From: an uncultured Ideonella sp.
GTDB lineage: Bacteria; Pseudomonadota; Gammaproteobacteria; Burkholderiales; Burkholderiaceae
Direction of reading: 5' to 3'
DNA: 32,321 nt
Assembly: GCA_946479475.1 (NCBI GenBank)
Contig: CAMLGG010000028.1
Coordinates: 1 to 32,321 of the forward strand
Shown: positions 16,502 through 24,189 of the stretch, in pieces
Position numbering within the stretch: the stretch's first letter is position 1
How the letters are laid out: each line of letters opens with the position of its first letter
Made by a program: the position numbers and the translations under genes
Notes under the pieces: generated by a model
What the model saw: the letters and a program-made list of their open reading frames with translations, nothing else
Told to the model about the DNA's origin: nothing
Databases searched by the model: none

Positions 16502-18289
16502 TCACTTCTGGACGATGAACTCGGGCGATACCAGGGGCAGCGCCACGGCGGTCCACAGGCGGTTGGTCTTGGCCTTGTCGATCAGCTTCTGGTTGGTGCC
16601 GTACTTGTTGAGCGGCGGGATCACGATCGATTCGACGGCGGCGATGGTCTCGTCGCGCAGGACAGCGTCGACCGGCTCGCCGAACAGGCGGGCATTGACG
16701 GCGTCCACGAGCTGGGCCGCGTCGGCCACCAGGGGCTTCAGCGCGGTGTAGTCGGGCTGCAGGTCGAGCCGCGCGGCCTTGCCGTCCATGCCCTTCAGGC
16801 CGACCCCGACGCGCACGGCGCCGAGCATGTAGTTGATGTAGCCGGCGACGCTGCTTTCGTCGGTGATCTGCATCTCTGGCACGGTCATGCCGAGCGCGCC
16901 CGCCTCGCTGCCTGCGGGCACGTAGCCGGGGCGGTAGAAGTTGAAGACGCTGGGCGAGCGCAGGGGCGTCTGGGCCAGCTGCAGGCCCGGGTCGTCGGTC
17001 ATGGTCATCAAGGCCTTGCCGCTGTCGCTGGTGGCGCCGAAGGCGCGCAGGAAGGAGGTCAGGCGCAGCACAGGCTCCTTCACCTTGCCGTACTGCGGCT
17101 GCGCGGCCGCCGTGGCGGAACGCGCCTCGTCGTCCAGCAGGATGGCGCGCACGACGGCCTTCATGTCGCCGCGCACGCCCTGGCCGTTGTCGTCGAACAC
17201 CGCGGCCACGCGGCGGACATAGGCCGGGCTCGGCGCGCTGGTGACCAGGCGCTGGATCAGGCGACGGCCGATGAAGGGGCCGACGTTCGGATGGGCGAAG
17301 ATCGTGTCGATGGCCGCCTTCAGGCTGGCCGCGGGGTCGGCCGGGCTCTGCGGCGCGACGACGGTGCCGAGGAAGCGCTTCTCCAGCGTCGAGTGGTACT
17401 GCGGGTAGCCCTGCATGGGCATGGCCAGGCGCTCCGGGTCCTGCAGGCGGCCGGCGAAGCGCGCGTTCAGCGTGTCGGGGCCGTACCAGGAAAAGCCGGT
17501 GAAGACGGAGGACAGGCCTTCGATGTCGGCCGTGGTGTAGGTGTCGATGGGCTGGCCGTTGCCGTCGAGCTTCGATGTCCCGTCGGGATTGAGCTGCTGC
17601 AGGCCGATCGAGAACAGCTGCATGACCTCGCGGGCGAAGTTCTGGTCCGGCACGCGGCCGACCGCCAGGTCTTCCTTGCGGTTCTTCAGGTGCGAAAGGT
17701 ACTGCCCCATCGCGGGGTGCATCGCCACATCCTGCAGCAGCGTGCGGAAGTTGCCGAAGGCATCGGCGCCCAGCATGTCGTGGTAGGACGCCACCGATTC
17801 GGCGCGCTCGTTCGCCAGGTCCACCAGCGAGACCACGAAGATCTGCGAGAGCGCGAAGGCCGTGCGCTGGCGCAGCTGGTCGTCGGCTTGCAGCGCCTCC
17901 TTGTAGAACGACCACACCATGCTCTGCGCGCCGGCGGTGTTCTTCGGGTTCAGGGCCTTGGCAGCCGCGTCGTCGGCCCTCCAGCGGGCCAGGTGCACGG
18001 CCTTCGCCGGCATGGCCAGCTGCTCGTCGACCCAGCCGGCTGCGCCGAGCGTCATCACGCGGTTCACGTCGGCCTCGACCGGGCCGAAGGTGGCCTGGGT
18101 GAGCAGGCGGAAGGCGTCGGCGCGGGTGGTGCCCTGGGCGGCGGTGTCCGATCGGGCACTCGCGGCCGCGCGCTTCTCGGGCTGAGGTTCGCTGCCGCCG
18201 CTGCCGCCGCAGGCGGCCAGCACCATCGAGGTCAACAGCGCCGCCAGCGGAGCGCGCCGGGGCCAGGCAAGGGAGAGCAAGGGGGTCAT
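16502..18289 (-). CDS. DUF1800 domain-containing lipoprotein
   Basis: A 595-aa protein of the DUF1800 family. The start is ATG 18289, which has GAGGAG 5 nt upstream; the open frame extending further upstream lacks protein character. The signal peptide ends in lipobox LAAC (Cys at about residue 27), followed by a Gly/Ser-rich linker. Motifs include FRLLTQATFGPVEADVNRVM at the domain start, RQRTAFALSQIFVVS, DQNFAREVMQLFSIGLQQLN, DIEGLSSVFTGFSWYG, GPFIGRRLIQRLVTS, VRAILLDDEAR, and RSPSVFNFYRPGYVP near the end. These are canonical DUF1800 features; the family function is unknown. It is the first gene of the operon DUF1800-DUF1501-esterase. Confidence 0.92.
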   Translation of the reverse strand: MTPLLSLAWPRRAPLAALLTSMVLAACGGSGGSEPQPEKRAAASARSDTAAQGTTRADAFRLLTQATFGPVEADVNRVMTLGAAGWVDEQLAMPAKAVHLARWRADDAAAKALNPKNTAGAQSMVWSFYKEALQADDQLRQRTAFALSQIFVVSLVDLANERAESVASYHDMLGADAFGNFRTLLQDVAMHPAMGQYLSHLKNRKEDLAVGRVPDQNFAREVMQLFSIGLQQLNPDGTSKLDGNGQPIDTYTTADIEGLSSVFTGFSWYGPDTLNARFAGRLQDPERLAMPMQGYPQYHSTLEKRFLGTVVAPQSPADPAASLKAAIDTIFAHPNVGPFIGRRLIQRLVTSAPSPAYVRRVAAVFDDNGQGVRGDMKAVVRAILLDDEARSATAAAQPQYGKVKEPVLRLTSFLRAFGATSDSGKALMTMTDDPGLQLAQTPLRSPSVFNFYRPGYVPAGSEAGALGMTVPEMQITDESSVAGYINYMLGAVRVGVGLKGMDGKAARLDLQPDYTALKPLVADAAQLVDAVNARLFGEPVDAVLRDETIAAVESIVIPPLNKYGTNQKLIDKAKTNRLWTAVALPLVSPEFIVQK

Positions 18290-18456
18290 GGGGCTCCTCG
18301 GTACTGCAGGCAGTGCCGCCGTGCACTGCTTCCGAGCCGGGCTATCGACCCGGGCCCCGACCCGTTGAGGAGGTGATCCGCGAAAACGCAGGCACTCTTG
18401 CCCGCTGATTACCAACCCTTACACCGAGACTGCGCTGACCGCGGCCGATCGACCGT

Positions 18457-19182
18457 TCAGGCTTCGAGGCTGAACTGCAGCAGCCGCGCGCGAACCGCAT
18501 CGGGCTCGCAATGCATCAGCAGGTCGATCATCGACAGGTTCGGCACGAAGGCTTCGCGGCCCTGGGCGTAGGGCGGCTGCTCGCCGGCGAGGAAGCGCAG
18601 TTCCACGCCGGCCGCCTCGAAGCCCTGCGGCTCGTAGAGCGCACGGCCGCCCGCGGCATTGACGTAGGTCGTCGCGCCTTCTCTTTCGCACAGCGCAAGG
18701 ATGCGCTGTTGCGCGCGCAGTTCATCGGGCAAGGCGTGTCGCGACGCGAAGCTCCACTCGCGCCGGATGCCCAGGTAGTCGAACACCCGCATGAACGCCA
18801 GCGCGTTCTTGCTTGCCACGTTCTCGTCGGGATCCAGGGCCACCGACTCCACCAGCGGATAGACCGCCTCGAACATCGGCGCGCGGCGGTACAGCTGCCG
18901 CAGCGTCGCGAGGAACGGCTTCCACTCGCCGGCGTAGGCGTGCTCGCGGATGGCCCGGTTCTGGCTCGCCTCCTTCACCGGGATGGTGAAGGGCTGCGGC
19001 CCGGCGGGTCCGAGCAGGGCATTGCGGTGGATGTAGCCCTTCTTGATGAAGGCCACGTCGTCGAAGAAGACGAAGGCATCCACCGCCTGGGCGAGCTGGA
19101 AGGTGCCCAGGTAGGGGAAGAAGTAGGGCTGCATCACGGCCACGCGCCGCGGCGTGTGCCCGCCGGCCGTGGCCACCACCAT
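18457..19182 (-). CDS. WbqC family protein (sugar/glycan biosynthesis associated)
   Basis: A 241-aa WbqC-like protein. The family opening appears as RRVAVMQPYFFPYLGTFQLA at residues 12-31, followed by FVFFDDVAFIKKGYIHRN, TIPVKEASQNRAIREH, and the ending FVPNLSMIDLLMHCEPD. WbqC proteins occur in O-antigen and flagellin-glycan loci and are thought to act on nucleotide-linked amino sugars; the exact reaction is not firmly known. The start at ATG 19182 adds 16 residues before the usual VMQP start. It lies only 4 bp after the stop of the transferase-methyltransferase gene, so translation is probably coupled. It ends the two-gene operon. Confidence 0.88.
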   Translation of the reverse strand: MVVATAGGHTPRRVAVMQPYFFPYLGTFQLAQAVDAFVFFDDVAFIKKGYIHRNALLGPAGPQPFTIPVKEASQNRAIREHAYAGEWKPFLATLRQLYRRAPMFEAVYPLVESVALDPDENVASKNALAFMRVFDYLGIRREWSFASRHALPDELRAQQRILALCEREGATTYVNAAGGRALYEPQGFEAAGVELRFLAGEQPPYAQGREAFVPNLSMIDLLMHCEPDAVRARLLQFSLEA

Positions 19183-19186
19183 CCCG

Positions 19187-20731
19187 TCAGGCCGAGGCCG
19201 CCTCGGAAGGCGCCACCTCGTCGGCCGGCAGCTCCGCGCCCCAGCAGTCGTCGGCCTCGATGCCGCCGAAGTCGGCCCGCATCGTGCGCGCCAGCGTGCG
19301 CTCGCGCAGCGTGGTGGCGATCTTGCGCAGGTTCAGCTTCATGAAGGCGGCCTGTTCCTTCGCGCAGGGCTTGAGCTGCAGGTCCAGCCACTTGAACTCG
19401 GCGATCTCGAAGCGGTGGTCGAACCAGCCGAGGTACCAGAACCAGTCGGTGTAGTACAGCCACGAGTTCTCGTTGAGCGCGCGCAGGTGCGTCGGGTCCT
19501 GCCAGGCGGTGGGCGAATGCTCGTACGGCACCTCGATCATGAACTGGCCGCCTTCCTTCAGCAGGGCCAGCACGTTGGTCATCAGGCAGGGCAGGTCCGG
19601 CACGTGCTCGAGCACGTTGTTGGCGTAGATGAGCTCCAGCGAGCCGGCCTCCAGCCGCACCTGGCCGCCGCGGCAGGTGGGCGCCTGCAGCGGCCACTGC
19701 ACCGGCTGGCCCAGGTCCAGCACCAGGTCGGGCTCGGCGCGCTCGAGGATGTCGATGTTCAGCCAGCCCGGCTTGTAGTCCTTGCCCGAGCCGAGGTTGA
19801 TGCGGGCGGGGCGCCACGGCTCGTTGCCGCGCGTCTTGCCGTGGGCCTGGTGGAAGCCGGCGGCGAAGGCCAGCAGGTCGGCATAGGCCTCGATCGGGTC
19901 GTACTGCGCGAAGGCGGCGAGCTTCGCACGCGCGGCGTCGAAGAAGGCGGGCGTGTTGAACTGCTGGCGGAAGAAGGCGGCGGGATCGGGGCCGTCGAGC
20001 CAGAAGACGGCGTCCTCGAAGGCCGCGCCGGGGCGGGTGCGCTCGGTGCGCTCCGAGATCACCGGCGTGCCGAGCGAAAGGCACTGGAAGGCGCGGGCCT
20101 GCTCGAAGCGGCTCGTCTCGTAGAAGTGGCAGTTGACGACGGCCTTGGCCTGGCGGATGAACGCATCGCGCTCGGCGCCGTAGACCGGGCTGTCGAAGCT
20201 GGAGACGCTGAAGCCGGCGGCCTCGATCTGGTCGAGGAAGGCGCGGCGGCGCGGGTTCATGCTGCCGAAGAACAGCAGGTCGATCGGCCGGCCTTCCAGC
20301 GGCGCGGACTCCTCCCCGCGCAGGTAGGGCGCGTGGGCGAAGGGCACCAGCGGGATGTCGGCCGGGTCGCCCGCCGGGTCGAGGTAGGCGGCGATGTTGT
20401 CGGCGTCGTAGTCGCACACCGCATTGCGGCGCAGCAGGTTCAGGTAGTCGGGGCTGACCCTGGCACCGCCGTGGCCGAGCTGCTCCAGGTTCACGAAGAT
20501 GCAGGCATGCCGGCGCGTCCACTCGGCCGGGAAGCCCAGGTGCGCGCCGAAGACGAAGTTCACCGCGTCCTCGCGCAGCCGGTTCTTCGAGATGGAGACC
20601 TCGGCCCCCATGCGGCGGAACTGGTAGCGGAAGTAGCGCGCCTGGTCCAGGAAGCCGAGCGAATGCACGTAGCCGGCGGGCTGCATGATGGCGATGTGGA
20701 CGAGCGGCAGGTTCATGGCGGCGTAGGGCAT
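19187..20731 (-). CDS. Putative glycosyltransferase-SAM methyltransferase fusion
   Basis: A 514-aa two-domain protein. Residues about 10-295 look like a CgeB/GT-B-type glycosyltransferase half: HIAIMQPAGYVHSLGFLDQA at the start, ACIFVNLEQLG, DLLFFGSMNPRRRAFLDQIE, then FETSRFEQ-like and AFQCLSLGTPVISERTERTR (donor-binding region with late conserved acidic residues). Residues about 308-420 are a class I methyltransferase: RINLGSGKDYKPGWLNIDIL (SAM motif I), LIYANNVLEHVPDL, and LLKEGGQFMIEVPYEH. The C-terminal 90 residues are a helical extension. It could add a sugar and O-methylate it. Start ATG 20731 is chosen over ATG 20716; neither has a strong ribosome site. Its neighbour WbqC and the nearby flagellins suggest flagellin or surface glycan modification. 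Confidence 0.78.
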   Translation of the reverse strand: MPYAAMNLPLVHIAIMQPAGYVHSLGFLDQARYFRYQFRRMGAEVSISKNRLREDAVNFVFGAHLGFPAEWTRRHACIFVNLEQLGHGGARVSPDYLNLLRRNAVCDYDADNIAAYLDPAGDPADIPLVPFAHAPYLRGEESAPLEGRPIDLLFFGSMNPRRRAFLDQIEAAGFSVSSFDSPVYGAERDAFIRQAKAVVNCHFYETSRFEQARAFQCLSLGTPVISERTERTRPGAAFEDAVFWLDGPDPAAFFRQQFNTPAFFDAARAKLAAFAQYDPIEAYADLLAFAAGFHQAHGKTRGNEPWRPARINLGSGKDYKPGWLNIDILERAEPDLVLDLGQPVQWPLQAPTCRGGQVRLEAGSLELIYANNVLEHVPDLPCLMTNVLALLKEGGQFMIEVPYEHSPTAWQDPTHLRALNENSWLYYTDWFWYLGWFDHRFEIAEFKWLDLQLKPCAKEQAAFMKLNLRKIATTLRERTLARTMRADFGGIEADDCWGAELPADEVAPSEAASA

Positions 20732-20860
20732 GCACCGGCCAGGCGCCGGTGGTTGCCACTCTAGTGACGCCGCACGGCGCCCATGGCGCGAAAAAGGCCG
20801 GGTTGCGGGCGCAGCTTCGCGCTTACTAAACTCGCGCGGTTCCACCAACAGGAGGTCCAG

Positions 20861-21250
20861 ATGCTCCAGGGTTCCTGTCATTGCGGCGCCGTGGGCTGGC
20901 AGTTCGAGGGCATGCCCGACGGCGCCACCGCCTGCAACTGCAGCGTCTGCCGCCGCTACGGCACGCTTTGGGCCTATGACTACGAGAACGAGGGCATCAA
21001 GGTGACGGGCCCGACCCAGGCCTACGCCCGCGGCCAGGCCATCGACTTCCACTTCTGCCCGACCTGCGGCTGCGTCGCCTTCTGGCGTGGCAAGCGGCTC
21101 GATGAGCAGGGCCGGCGCCGCATCGCCGTCAATCTGCGCCTGACCGAGCCGGGCCCGATCGCCAAGGTCCCGATCGACCACTTCGACGGCCTGGACACCT
21201 TCGACGACCTGCCGCGGGATGGGCGCTGCGTGGCCGACTACTGGTTCTGA
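20861..21250 (+). CDS. GFA/CENP-V family zinc protein
   Basis: A 129-aa protein of the GFA (glutathione-dependent formaldehyde-activating-like) fold. The zinc ligands are visible in order: SCHCGAVGW (residues 5-13), ACNCSVCRRYG (about 26-36) and FCPTCGCVAFW (about 65-75). AGGAGGT at 20850-20856 sits 5 nt before ATG 20861 and fixes the start; the longer open frame upstream is noise. Most family members are uncharacterised, and the name should not be read as proof of formaldehyde-glutathione activity. It diverges from the glycosyltransferase-methyltransferase gene across 129 bp; TACTAA at 20824-20829 could be its -10. Confidence 0.88.
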   Translation: MLQGSCHCGAVGWQFEGMPDGATACNCSVCRRYGTLWAYDYENEGIKVTGPTQAYARGQAIDFHFCPTCGCVAFWRGKRLDEQGRRRIAVNLRLTEPGPIAKVPIDHFDGLDTFDDLPRDGRCVADYWF

Positions 21251-21332
21251 GCGCCCCCAGGGCCGGGCTGTGCCCAGCCCGCCCCGCGCGGGGGGTCAAC
21301 CAAAGTGGCCAAGCCACATTCTCTTGAGAGCC

Positions 21333-21605
21333 ATGTGCCGGAACATCAAGACCCTCTTCAACTTCGAGCCGCCGGCGACGGAGCTGGAGATCCGCGACGC
21401 CTCGCTGCAGTTCGTGCGCAAGCTCAGCGGCTTCAACGTGCCCTCGAAGGCGAACGAGGAGGCCTTCGAGCGGGCGGTGGAGGAGGTCGCCGCGGCGGCC
21501 CGCACGCTGATCCGATCGCTGGTCACTTCGGCCGAGCCTCGCAGCCGAGAGGTGGAAGCCGCCAAGGCCAGGGCCAGGTCAGCGGAGCGCTTCGGGGCGC
21601 GCTAG
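21333..21605 (+). CDS. DUF2277 family small protein
   Basis: A 90-aa protein beginning MCRNIKTLFNFEPPATELEI, the diagnostic opening of DUF2277. It continues with QFVRKLSGFNVPSKANEEAF and a helical C-terminus with an RSLVTSAEPRSREVEAAKAR stretch. The family is short, cytoplasmic and functionally uncharacterised, and members are found as single genes in many Proteobacteria and Actinobacteria. The start is ATG 21333 because the conserved MCRNIK is the N-terminus of the family; a weak TTGAGAG precedes it. Two GC-rich dyads (around 21268-21296) and a GTGGC-CAA-GCCAC hairpin lie between it and the GFA gene. Confidence 0.88.
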   Translation: MCRNIKTLFNFEPPATELEIRDASLQFVRKLSGFNVPSKANEEAFERAVEEVAAAARTLIRSLVTSAEPRSREVEAAKARARSAERFGAR

Positions 21606-21660
21606 CACCATCGCGGGCTTGGTGCTTCAATCGCGGCACTTCCATCACCTCGGAGGCTGC

Positions 21661-22029
21661 ATGGCCACGATCCGGTATCTCGTCAGGGACGTCGACGAGG
21701 CGCTTGCGTTCTACGAAGCGCTGGGTTTCGAAGTGAGCGAGCGATGGGGCCCCCCGTTCGCCATGGTGGCGCGGGGCGACTTGACGCTGTGGCTGAGCGG
21801 GCCGGGCTCGTCGGCTGCGAAGCCGCTTCCCGGCGGCCGCACGCCGGAGCCGGGCGGCTGGAATCGCCTGGTCATCGAGGTGCAGAGCCTGGAGACGGCG
21901 ATGCGCGATCTCCAGGCCTATGGCATCCGGTTCAGGAGCGAGCCGGTGCAGGGGCCGGGCGGCCGCCAGGTGCTGGTCGAAGACCCTTCGGGCAATCCCG
22001 TCGAGCTCTTCGAGGCGGCCGGGGGCTGA
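21661..22029 (+). CDS. VOC/glyoxalase-like (bleomycin-resistance fold) protein
   Basis: A 122-aa single-domain member of the vicinal oxygen chelate superfamily. It has the two paired beta-alpha-beta-beta-beta modules: IRYLVRDVDEALAFYEALGF and MVARGDLTLWLSG in the first, then WNRLVIEVQSLETAMRDLQA, YGIRF, and QVLVEDPSGNPVELFEAA in the second. The final Glu (VELFE) is the usual metal ligand position. GGAGG at 21651-21655 fixes ATG 21661. The substrate is unknown; it could be a dioxygenase-like, glyoxalase-like or antibiotic-binding protein. It lies 55 bp after the DUF2277 gene on the same strand. Confidence 0.88.
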   Translation: MATIRYLVRDVDEALAFYEALGFEVSERWGPPFAMVARGDLTLWLSGPGSSAAKPLPGGRTPEPGGWNRLVIEVQSLETAMRDLQAYGIRFRSEPVQGPGGRQVLVEDPSGNPVELFEAAGG

Positions 22030-22039
22030 GCGCCATCGC

Positions 22040-22243
22040 TCAGCGTTTGGCGGGGCGGCGGCGCTCGGGCAGCGCCGCGTCGGTCGGCCAGCCGCAGGAG
22101 GCGATCAGCGTGGTCTTGATCTGTGCCTTCTCCGGCGCGGCCTGGGGCTTGGCTTCGGGGGCGCGCGCGGTCTTGCGGGAGGCGGCGCGCTTCGTGGTGC
22201 TCGGGGCGGTGGCGGCAGGAGTTTCCAAGTCGTCGTACTGCAA
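22040..22243 (-). CDS. Possible small basic Ala/Lys/Pro-rich protein (uncertain)
   Basis: After the TPR-GT41 gene the same strand holds an open frame of about 67 codons from TTG 22243 (or 62 from TTG 22228). It encodes an Ala/Thr/Lys-rich segment (PSTTKRAASRKTARAPEAKP) followed by a more protein-like end (KTTLIASCGWPTDAAL) and a basic tail. There is no ATG or GTG start and no good ribosome site, but TAGAAT lies about 20 bp upstream and could be a -10. The composition resembles histone-H1-like bacterial tails. It may be a real small gene or noncoding; I do not recognise it. Confidence 0.3.
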   Translation of the reverse strand: MQYDDLETPAATAPSTTKRAASRKTARAPEAKPQAAPEKAQIKTTLIASCGWPTDAALPERRRPAKR

Positions 22244-22290
22244 GCGTTGAAGGGGCGCGATTCTACCGGTGGCCTCTTCGGGGCCCGTGT

Positions 22291-24189
22291 TCAGGCGCTC
22301 AGGTGCTCCGGAGGCAGTCCCTTGTCGGCCCGCTCGAACATGCGCACCAGCAGCGCCTCGTAGTCGCGCACGTAGGCGTCGCTGTCGAACAGGGGCAGCG
22401 CCATGCGCTGCGACTCCAGGTGCTGCTTCAGGCCGGCAAGCGTGGCCGGTTCGTTGGCCAGCGCGGCGGCGATCGAGACGTAGCTCGCTTCGTCCGCCAC
22501 CGCGAGGTCCGGCAGGCCGCAGGCGGTGACGAGGCTGGCGGCCACGCGCGAGGCGAAGGTCGGGCCGGGCACGGTGATCACCGGCACGCCGGCCCAGAGC
22601 GCTTCGCTCGCGGTCGTGTGCGCGTTGCAGGGCCAGGTGTCGAGGAAGAGGTCGGCGGCGCGCAGGCGGGCGATGTGCTGCGTCAGGTTCTGCTTGGGCG
22701 CCCAGAAGACGCGATCCGCGACTATGCCGCGCCCCTGCAGCTCGCGCATGAGGTTGGCCTGGGCATGCGGGTTCCAGGCGAGCATCCACAGCACCGCCTT
22801 CGGCGCCTGCCGCAGGATCTGCGTCCACAGGTCCAGCATGCGCGGCGAGAACTTGTAGACCTGGTTGAAGCAGCACAGCACCACCGCGTCCTCGGGCAGG
22901 CCGAGGGCGGCGCGCGCCGGCGTGGGTGGCAGCGCGCGGCGGCGGTCGTTGGGCTGGTAGCTGTTGGGCAACTGCGCGATGCGCTCGCTGTAGTGGGCGG
23001 CGTGGGCCAGCGGCGTGACGACCGGGTCGCCGATCAGGTAGTCGATGAAGTCGGCCCCGGTGGTGGCCGGATAGCCGAGGTAGGCGGCCTGCACGCGCGC
23101 CGGCCGCCAGGCCAGCAGCTCGAAGCGGCTGCCGCGGGTGTGGCCCTTGAGGTCGATCGCGATGTCGATGTCGTCGGCGCGCATGCGGCGAGCCACATCG
23201 GCGTTCGACCAGTGCGTCACGTCGATGAAGTGCTCGCAGGCGGCGCGCACGCGCTGGCCGATGCCGCTGCCGTCGTCCGGGCTGTGCGAGTAGAGGAAGA
23301 CCTCGAAGCGGCTGCTGTCGCGACGCTCGAGCAGCTCGGCCATCAGCACCGAGGTCGCGTGCTGGTGGAAGTCGCAGGAGAGATAGCCGATGCGGATCGG
23401 GCCGGGCTTGCGCGGGCCCGGAGCGGGCAGGGGCTTGATGCCGGAGGTGAGGCCCTTGACGCGCAGGGTGCCGATGCGGCGTTGCTGCGCCGGCGTGGCA
23501 TCGACGGCCAGCAGGGCGAAGGGCGAGAGCAGCTGTCCGGTGGAATCGTCGGTGCCGTCCAGCGCGGCCAGCAACTGCGCGGTGTCCTCGTCGACCTGCG
23601 ACCAGTCGCAGGTCTGCCGGCCTTCGAAGACCAGCAGCGAAAGGGCGAGCGCGCGCGTCTGGCCCTGGTCCAGCGAAACGGCGGTGCGGAAGCACTCGGT
23701 CGCCTCGCGCGTCATGCCCAGGTCCTTGAAGGTCAGGCCGAGGCGGTAGTGGACGATGGCCGCGTCGATCTTCAACGACAGCGCCTGGAAGAACACGCTC
23801 ACCGCATCCTGCAGCCGCTTGGACTGGAACAGGGCGTTGCCGTGGGCGTTGTGGAAGTCGAAGTCGCGCGGCGCCTCCGGCGGATAGGCATCGAAGACCT
23901 TGGCGGCCTCGTCGAAGCGGTTCTCCTGCACCAGGTATTCGGCCAGCACGCGGCAGGCGAGTGGGCTCGCAGGGTCGAGCCGAAAGGCCTCGCGCGCCGC
24001 CTCGATCGCCGGGCCGCTCTGCCCGGCGCGGGCGTGGGCGCGGGCGAGGTTGAGCCGCATCAGCGCATCCTGCGGAGACAGGCGCGCGGCCCGCTCGAAC
24101 TCGGACACGGCCGCGGCCCACTGGCTGGCCTGCAGTGCCTTGAGGCCTGCCTGTCGGTGTTGCTCGGCGCGGTGGCGGTCGTTCTTCAT
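22291..24189 (-). CDS. TPR-GT41 protein (O-GlcNAc-transferase/SPINDLY-like glycosyltransferase)
   Basis: A 632-aa cytoplasmic glycosyltransferase. Residues about 5-190 are tetratricopeptide repeats (e.g. ALQASQWAAAVSEFERAARL, AIVHYRLGLTFKDLGMTREA). Residues about 255-620 are the GT41 catalytic half, with the SPINDLY/OGT motifs IRIGYLSCDFHQHATSVLMA, DIAIDLKGHTRGSRFELLAW, RPARVQAAYLGYPATTGADF, FIDYLIGDPVVTP, CCFNQVYKFSP, and FLDTWPCNAHTTASEALWAG followed by VPVITVPG. GT41 enzymes O-glycosylate Ser/Thr of proteins, the TPR part selecting the target. ATG 24189 overlaps the stop of the upstream GT2 gene by 4 bp (ATGA), so translation is coupled. With three flagellin genes next door, flagellin is the most likely acceptor. 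No experimental target can be read from sequence. Confidence 0.92.
   Translation of the reverse strand: MKNDRHRAEQHRQAGLKALQASQWAAAVSEFERAARLSPQDALMRLNLARAHARAGQSGPAIEAAREAFRLDPASPLACRVLAEYLVQENRFDEAAKVFDAYPPEAPRDFDFHNAHGNALFQSKRLQDAVSVFFQALSLKIDAAIVHYRLGLTFKDLGMTREATECFRTAVSLDQGQTRALALSLLVFEGRQTCDWSQVDEDTAQLLAALDGTDDSTGQLLSPFALLAVDATPAQQRRIGTLRVKGLTSGIKPLPAPGPRKPGPIRIGYLSCDFHQHATSVLMAELLERRDSSRFEVFLYSHSPDDGSGIGQRVRAACEHFIDVTHWSNADVARRMRADDIDIAIDLKGHTRGSRFELLAWRPARVQAAYLGYPATTGADFIDYLIGDPVVTPLAHAAHYSERIAQLPNSYQPNDRRRALPPTPARAALGLPEDAVVLCCFNQVYKFSPRMLDLWTQILRQAPKAVLWMLAWNPHAQANLMRELQGRGIVADRVFWAPKQNLTQHIARLRAADLFLDTWPCNAHTTASEALWAGVPVITVPGPTFASRVAASLVTACGLPDLAVADEASYVSIAAALANEPATLAGLKQHLESQRMALPLFDSDAYVRDYEALLVRMFERADKGLPPEHLSA

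Noticed and set aside
18310..18329. GCAGTG/CACTGC hairpin upstream of the DUF1800 gene
   Set aside because: The 6-bp stem with an 8-nt loop is within chance for this base composition, and it lacks conserved regulatory features.
21268..21320. GC-rich dyads after the GFA gene as a terminator
   Set aside because: Short stems (GGGCTG/CAGCCC; CCCCGCGCGGGG) are present but no T-run follows, so termination is not supported.
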